From assembly GCA_003388505.1 (NCBI GenBank), contig QQVO01000016.1:62001-126000 (forward strand): 64,000 bases of DNA, written 5' to 3'. The notes beneath the pieces are model-generated. The model was given only the letters and a program-made list of their open reading frames with translations. It was not told the DNA's origin and made no database searches. The stretch is from Planctomycetota bacterium. Its GTDB lineage: Bacteria; Planctomycetota; Planctomycetia; Planctomycetales; Planctomycetaceae. Below are positions 59,167 to 64,000 of the stretch, piece after piece (positions within the stretch are counted from its first letter, which is position 1; every line of letters begins with the position of its first letter). A program made the translations under genes and the position numbers.

Positions 59167-61050
59167 TTGGATATCGCCGCCCCCCTCGAGTCGACACCCG
59201 TCTCGTCAAACCCCCCTTCGGCCACCGGTTCCACCTCTCCCACACCGGACCCGGCCGACGACGTGACGCCGAAAAAACGGAAGGGCCGCCGGCGCAGCAC
59301 CAGTCATCTCAAGGCCGTGCCGGAAACGCTGGCGCTGCGCGAACAGATCAGAGCCGCGGCCGAAACACTGGCGGCCCCCCTCGCCACAGGCGAACCGTTC
59401 ACTAAAGATGAACTCGAGCAGATGGCCCGCAAGCTGCTCGCCGAAATGGAGCAACCCGAGAAGTTCCTCGGCTTCACCATGGTCCTGCTGGGCAACTACT
59501 ACTGGAAACGGCAGTTGCTCGCCGTGCCGTTCGAGCGGCGGATGCTGCTCTTGCCCCACTGTCTCAAGCACGCTGAAGGCTGTCCGGCCGACTACGACGA
59601 ATTCGGCCTCGATTGCGAAAAATGCGGCGCCTGCTCAATCGCCGATTACAAAGTCCGCGCCGAGGAACTCGGCTACAAGGTGCTCGTCGCCGAAGGCTCC
59701 CCGATCGTCCTCAAAATCATCGTCGAGGGCTACGTCGATGGAATCGTCGGCGTCGCCTGCTTGAACGTCCTCGAAAAAGCGATCGACAAGGTTCTTCTCG
59801 CCGGCGTGCCCTCCTTCGCCATCCCGCTCCACTCCGGCGACTGCAAAAACACGTCGCTCGACGAGGCCTGGGTCTGGGAGGTGCTGGAGAAGTACGAGCC
59901 GCTCCCCGAACCGCCCACCACCAGTTACGTCCCCGTCATGCGCGCAGCGAACTCGATATTTCGCGACGATTTCGAGCGCTTGCTGCCGCGCACTCGCAGC
60001 GCCTCCCCGGAGAAGGCGGCCAGCCCCCTCGGCAAAACCGAGGATGTTTCCTACGACTGGCTGGCCAACGGCGGAAAACGGTTTCGCCCCTTCATCACGC
60101 TCGCCGCATACGACGCCGTCAAAGGCGAGCGTTCGATCAGAGCGGACGAAGAGCACGGCGACATCGCCGAATTTCCGGACGCCGTCTCCCGCGTCGCCAT
60201 GGCAATCGAGGCCTTTCACAAAGCGTCGCTCGTGCACGACGACATCCAGGACGACGACCTGTTCCGCTACGGCCGCGAAACGCTGCACCGCAGCGAGGGC
60301 ATGGGCCCGGCGATCAACATCGGCGACTATCTGATCGGTCTCGGCTACCGGCTGATTCACGGCTGCGGCGCCGAATTCGGCTCGGAAGCGGCCTGCGACA
60401 TTCTCGACAGCATGTCCACCGCGCACCTCCGCCTCTGCGACGGCCAGGGGGCCGAGATGGCCTGGCAGAACGATCCCGACTGGTCCCTCACGCCCCTCGA
60501 CGCCTTGCAGATCTACGCCCTCAAAACCTCTCCGGCATTCGAAGCAGCACTTTACGCCGGCCTCCGGCTGGCCGGGACGACCGAAAAATACCGTGAAATG
60601 GTCCCCGCGTTCTGCCGGCAACTCGGTGTCGGGTTCCAGATCCTCAACGACCTCAAAGACTGGCGCGGCGACGCAAACAACAAACTCGTCGCCGGGCAGG
60701 ATGCCCTGGCGCTCCGCCCCACCCTGCTGCTCGCCTTCGCGCTCCAGGGGGCCGACGACGCCGGAAAGCGCGAACTCCAGCAGATTTTCGAAAGCGACGA
60801 GAACGACCACAGCCGGCTGACCAGACTGCGCTCGCTCTTTCACGCCAGCGGTGCATTCCAAAAAGCCGACGCACTCGTCGAGAAATCCCGCGAGAGGGCC
60901 GAGGCGCTCGCGGACGACGTCGAACCCGAAGGCCTCCGGCGGCTGATGTACTTCCTCGTCGACACCGTCCTCGCCGAAGAAGAAGAACCACTCCCAACCG
61001 CCGCCGTCCCCTTGGTCACACTGCCAATCGTCGAACCCGTCGGCGCATAG
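59167..61050 (+). CDS. DUF116-polyprenyl synthase fusion
   Basis: Protein of 627 residues from TTG 59167, with a GAGGA ribosome site nearby; no in-frame ATG fits. Residues about 90-265 are DUF116, containing a Cys cluster (CLKHAEGC...CEKCGAC) that could hold iron or zinc. The C-terminal part is a trans-isoprenyl diphosphate synthase: GGKRFRP at 302, first Asp-rich motif DDIQD at 358-362, and a second motif NDLKD at 494-498 in place of DDxxD. It should extend isoprenoid diphosphates, probably feeding the cyclase encoded just upstream. The fusion itself is uncommon. Confidence 0.85.
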   Translation: MDIAAPLESTPVSSNPPSATGSTSPTPDPADDVTPKKRKGRRRSTSHLKAVPETLALREQIRAAAETLAAPLATGEPFTKDELEQMARKLLAEMEQPEKFLGFTMVLLGNYYWKRQLLAVPFERRMLLLPHCLKHAEGCPADYDEFGLDCEKCGACSIADYKVRAEELGYKVLVAEGSPIVLKIIVEGYVDGIVGVACLNVLEKAIDKVLLAGVPSFAIPLHSGDCKNTSLDEAWVWEVLEKYEPLPEPPTTSYVPVMRAANSIFRDDFERLLPRTRSASPEKAASPLGKTEDVSYDWLANGGKRFRPFITLAAYDAVKGERSIRADEEHGDIAEFPDAVSRVAMAIEAFHKASLVHDDIQDDDLFRYGRETLHRSEGMGPAINIGDYLIGLGYRLIHGCGAEFGSEAACDILDSMSTAHLRLCDGQGAEMAWQNDPDWSLTPLDALQIYALKTSPAFEAALYAGLRLAGTTEKYREMVPAFCRQLGVGFQILNDLKDWRGDANNKLVAGQDALALRPTLLLAFALQGADDAGKRELQQIFESDENDHSRLTRLRSLFHASGAFQKADALVEKSRERAEALADDVEPEGLRRLMYFLVDTVLAEEEEPLPTAAVPLVTLPIVEPVGA

Positions 61051-61235
61051 CGACGCCCCCCCGTACCACGGCCTTCCAAGGCCGTGGCCCCAATCTCGCC
61101 GACGAATGCGGACAGTGGGGAAACTCGTCCCCCAACCAGCGGCGAAGCCGCGAAAGCAGGTAGCCGTGAGCGTAAGCTCATGGAATTCGAGGCGCTACCT
61201 GATAAGACCGAGCCGCGAACGCGGCGCCAGCAAAC

Positions 61236-62645
61236 TCACGCCAGAACATCTCGCACCACCCGCGCCGGCTCCACGCCCGTCAGCCGCATGTCCAACCCCT
61301 GGTGCTTGACCGTCTGCCGGTTGTGATCGATCCCGAGCAGATGCAGCATCGTGGCGTGCAGATCCCGCACATGCACCGGATTCTCCGTCGCGAAGTAACC
61401 AAGTTCGTCGGTCCCTCCGTACGTCACGCCACCCTTCACGCCGCCCCCCGCCAGCCACATCGAAAAGCCCCGCATATGGTGATCGCGGCCCGGTTCCTGG
61501 CCCTTCCCCTGGAACATCGGCGTGCGGCCGAACTCGCCCCCCCAGATGACAAGCGTGTCGTCCAGCAGCCCGCGCTGCTTGAGGTCCGTCACCAATGCGG
61601 CGCTCGGCCGGTCGCACAGCCCGCAGCACGTATTCATGTACCGGACGAGATCGCCGTGATGGTCCCAGCCGCGATGGTAAAGCTGCACGAACCGCACACC
61701 CCGCTCGATCAGCCGTCGGGCCAGCAGGCAGTTCGCGGCGAATGACCCGTCAGGACCTTCGGTGGCCCCGTACAGTTCGCGAACATGCTGCGGCTCGTCC
61801 GAGAAGTCCATCAGGTCCGGAATGCTCGTCTGCATCCGGAACGCCAGTTCATACTGCGCGATCCGTGTTTCGATTTCCGGATTCCGAACCGTCTCGTACC
61901 GCTCCTGATTGAGCCTCCGAACGGTATCGACCAGCGCCCGTTGCCCCTCGCGCGATATGCCGGGAGGATTGCCGACGTAATGCACCGGGTCTCCCGTCGA
62001 ATAGAACTGCACGCCCTGATACCGGCTGGGAAGAAACCCCGCGCCCCATTGCCGGGAGGAGATCGGCTGCGGATTGCGGCCCCCTTCGCTCGTCATCACC
62101 ACAAAGCCCGGCAGATTCTCCGTTTCCGCTCCCAGCCCGTAAGTCACCCAGGCCCCCATGCTGGGACGCCCGGAGATCGACGTGCCGGTGTTCATCACCG
62201 TATGGGCCGGATCATGATTGATCTGGTCGGTGTGCATCGAGCGGATAATGGCGATGTCATCCGCAATGCCGGCCGTATAGGGCAGAATGTCAGCAATCTC
62301 CTGACCCGACTCGCCGTGCCGGCGAAAGCCGAACAGCGGCCCCAGGCACTTCAGTTCGTGCCCCTGCAACTGCGCAATCGGCTGCCCCTTCGTGAACGAC
62401 TCCGGAATCGGCTGTCCGTCCAATTCGGCCAGCTTAGGCTTGTAGTCGAACGTCTCCAGATGCGAAGGCCCCCCCGACATATACAGGAAGATAACCCGCT
62501 TCGCCTTTGCCATCCGATGCGGCAACGATGCCTCGGTCTCCGCGCGCGCCGCTTCTCGGCCCAACAGCGACGAGAGCGCCGCCGCGCCGACGCTGACGGA
62601 AGTGCGGGAAAGAAATGCGCGACGATACAGGTCGGTCGGATTCAT
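61236..62645 (-). CDS. DUF1501 Tat-exported protein (orphan)
   Basis: Protein of 469 residues from the Met at 62645, where YRRAFLSRTSVSVGAAAL gives a twin-arginine signal. It shows RVIFLYMSGGPSHLETFDYKP, SMHTDQINHDPAHTVMNTG, GWDHHGDLVRY, VIWGGEFGRTPMFQGKG and the shorter GLDMRLTGVEPARVV tail. No cytochrome/DUF1549 partner is adjacent, unlike the copies at 38-52 kb. It is convergent with the terpenoid operon. Confidence 0.9.
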   Translation of the reverse strand: MNPTDLYRRAFLSRTSVSVGAAALSSLLGREAARAETEASLPHRMAKAKRVIFLYMSGGPSHLETFDYKPKLAELDGQPIPESFTKGQPIAQLQGHELKCLGPLFGFRRHGESGQEIADILPYTAGIADDIAIIRSMHTDQINHDPAHTVMNTGTSISGRPSMGAWVTYGLGAETENLPGFVVMTSEGGRNPQPISSRQWGAGFLPSRYQGVQFYSTGDPVHYVGNPPGISREGQRALVDTVRRLNQERYETVRNPEIETRIAQYELAFRMQTSIPDLMDFSDEPQHVRELYGATEGPDGSFAANCLLARRLIERGVRFVQLYHRGWDHHGDLVRYMNTCCGLCDRPSAALVTDLKQRGLLDDTLVIWGGEFGRTPMFQGKGQEPGRDHHMRGFSMWLAGGGVKGGVTYGGTDELGYFATENPVHVRDLHATMLHLLGIDHNRQTVKHQGLDMRLTGVEPARVVRDVLA

Positions 62646-62865
62646 GTGGCAATCACTCTCCACTTGGACGCTCGCTCGGCCGTCTCGGAGATTATACGCG
62701 ATCGCGTCGCTTTGGTTCAGGGCCACCGCAACTGAAGCCGACCCACTCCGTGCGTGTTTCAGGGAGGTTGCACCCCGACAAACGTGTCTTGTCTAATGAC
62801 GTGAAACCCGCCAAGCGAGAGACGATGCCGGGACAGTCACGAAAACCAACCGGACATTGGTCGCC

Positions 62866-63070
62866 GGGTGCCACTGGCGTCTCGCCAGTGCGATTCACCA
62901 ACAACGATCGAACCGATCAGAATCAACGTCCTCAATCACCCCGCCTATGTCACACCACAAGCAACACCGGGTGCCACTGGCGTTCCGCCAGTGCGATTCA
63001 CCAACATCGATCGGACCGTCAAGATTCTCGTCCTCAAACACCTTGCTCACGTCACACCACAAGCAGAGCA
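62866..63070. repeat. R5 tandem repeat, two 103-bp units
   Basis: Units begin at 62866 and 62969, each with GGGTGCCACTGGCG, the palindrome completed by CGCCAGTGCGATTCACCAAC, and ending near CACACCACAAGCA. They lie in the 578-bp gap between the divergent genes at 62645 and 63224. Confidence 0.75.
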
Positions 63071-63223
63071 AACAACGCCACGAACCGTGCTGCCGGCTCA
63101 AGTTCAACTTCTCAGCCCCAACGCCCCCCCGCCGAACGCTACGACCACCCCCACAGTTCGTCTGTAACGGGTGCAGATTCGCCGACCGAAACCAGACACC
63201 GTCCAGAAACATCCGAACAAAAC

Positions 63224-64000
63224 ATGCCCGTTCGCTTGCGCTCCGTGTGGAAGATCCTGTTCGTCCTCAGCGCCGTCGCTGGTGGAGAATCACAGGCACT
63301 CGCCCAATCCGTCCCCGTCGAGCCGGCCGTCGACAGTGAAGAACTCTTCTTCACACCGGAGGGCTTCGACGCCGTCGGCGTGCCCAGGACCGCAGACGGC
63401 AAAGACGCCGGCACCCTGCAGATCACCATCCGCGACGCAGCGACGGGAAAACCCACGCCCTGCCGCGTGAACGTCGTCGGTCCCGACGGCAACTACTACG
63501 AACCGGCCGAGAATCGCCTCACCAGATACAGCCTGACGGGCGTCTGGCCCGAATCGGGCTGGGGCAACCGGCAGGGCAAAGCCCCGTTTCGGTATCTGGG
63601 TCGGTTCTTCTACACCACCGGCCAGGCCACCGTCCGCGTGCCGCCGGGACCGGTCCGCGTCGAAGTCTGGAAAGGGTTCGAATACAAACCGATCACCGCC
63701 TCGCTCGACGTCCCGGCCAAACAAACCCGCCAGGTGGAACTGTCGCTCGAAGAAGAGATCCCCACAACGCAGCTCGGCTACTACTCCGGCGATCCCCACA
63801 TCCACATCGCTCGGGAAGATGCAGAAGATGACGAAATCATCTTCGACCTCATGCAGGCCGAAGAAATCCGTTACGGCACGCTGCTCGGTTACAACGATCC
63901 GGCCGGCCCCTATGCAGGATTCATGGAACAGCTCGATTCCCCCCAGTACCGAGGACTCGGAGAAAAATCGATCGCCACCCGCGACGGATATGCAATCATC
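63224..64000 (+). CDS. CehA/McbA-type PHP metallohydrolase (3' end outside window)
   Basis: 259 codons visible, open at the window edge. A signal-like start (SVWKILFVLSAVAGG) is followed by a beta-sandwich region of about 165 residues (GTLQITIRDAATGKPTPCRV, TGQATVRVPPGPVRVEVWKG). The PHP-type metal-binding motif GDPHIHIA then begins at residue 189, with H192 and H194. This order is that of the CehA/McbA family, which includes carbaryl-type hydrolases. Substrate unknown. Confidence 0.8.
   Translation, partial: MPVRLRSVWKILFVLSAVAGGESQALAQSVPVEPAVDSEELFFTPEGFDAVGVPRTADGKDAGTLQITIRDAATGKPTPCRVNVVGPDGNYYEPAENRLTRYSLTGVWPESGWGNRQGKAPFRYLGRFFYTTGQATVRVPPGPVRVEVWKGFEYKPITASLDVPAKQTRQVELSLEEEIPTTQLGYYSGDPHIHIAREDAEDDEIIFDLMQAEEIRYGTLLGYNDPAGPYAGFMEQLDSPQYRGLGEKSIATRDGYAII

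Noticed and set aside
59635-60861. Minus-strand frame of 408 codons
   Set aside because: Antisense to the DUF116-polyprenyl synthase; complementary bias only.

Overview
This is a high-G+C bacterial chromosome segment from a planctomycete, probably order Planctomycetales and close to Planctomycetaceae. The lineage call rests on several paralogous pairs of large secreted proteins that join a planctomycete-type cytochrome c domain to DUF1549/DUF1553, partnered with Tat-exported DUF1501 proteins. Secreted DUF1080 and ceramidase-like proteins, a terpene cyclase and many dispersed palindromic repeats agree with it. No rRNA, complete tRNA, CRISPR array or prophage was seen. Both edges cut genes: a DUF420 membrane protein on the left and a CehA/McbA-type PHP metallohydrolase on the right.

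1-6.2 kb holds the end of a respiratory-assembly-like pair (DUF420 plus a small CPMC protein), secreted discoidin/fibronectin, DUF1579 and PPC-domain proteins, and a lone ABC ATPase. 6.2-10 kb is a cluster of toxin-antitoxin genes and remains: a ParE-like toxin and its antitoxin, each broken by one in-frame stop; a DUF433 antitoxin whose DUF5615 partner is cut to 24 codons; an HNH nuclease operon; and an intact VapBC pair translationally coupled to uvrB. 12-13.4 kb carries a RAYT-type IS200-like transposase between inverted REP hairpins. 13.5-26.4 kb has a Tim44/zinc-ribbon protein, a lipoprotein amidase, a class III aminotransferase, bioD, two membrane-anchored coiled-coil proteins and thioredoxin reductase. 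26.6-34 kb has a HAD phosphatase, MoxR ATPase, coaD, ceramidase-like and DUF1080 proteins, and argH. 35.3-52.5 kb is the cytochrome/DUF1549/DUF1553 and DUF1501 array, with three cytochrome-type proteins and two DUF1501 proteins on the minus strand facing a divergent plus-strand pair. 52.5-55.3 kb encodes an ABC exporter (permease, ATPase, permease). 56.1-61 kb is a terpenoid operon: PIN-TRAM membrane protein, squalene-hopene-type cyclase, and a DUF116-polyprenyl synthase fusion. An orphan DUF1501 gene and the truncated PHP hydrolase follow.

Intergenic space is dominated by short mobile-looking repeats: a roughly 101-bp family (4 copies), an exactly 160-bp MITE with 12-bp terminal inverted repeats (3 copies), families of about 209 and 85 bp (2 copies each), a 28-29-bp REP (5 copies, one inside the cyclase gene), and a GGGTGCCACTGGC palindrome family. 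The most notable non-coding candidate lies at 55637-55749: a consensus sigma-54 promoter followed by two hairpins, the second a canonical intrinsic terminator, with no credible protein gene. It looks like a sigma-54-dependent small RNA of about 86 nt.
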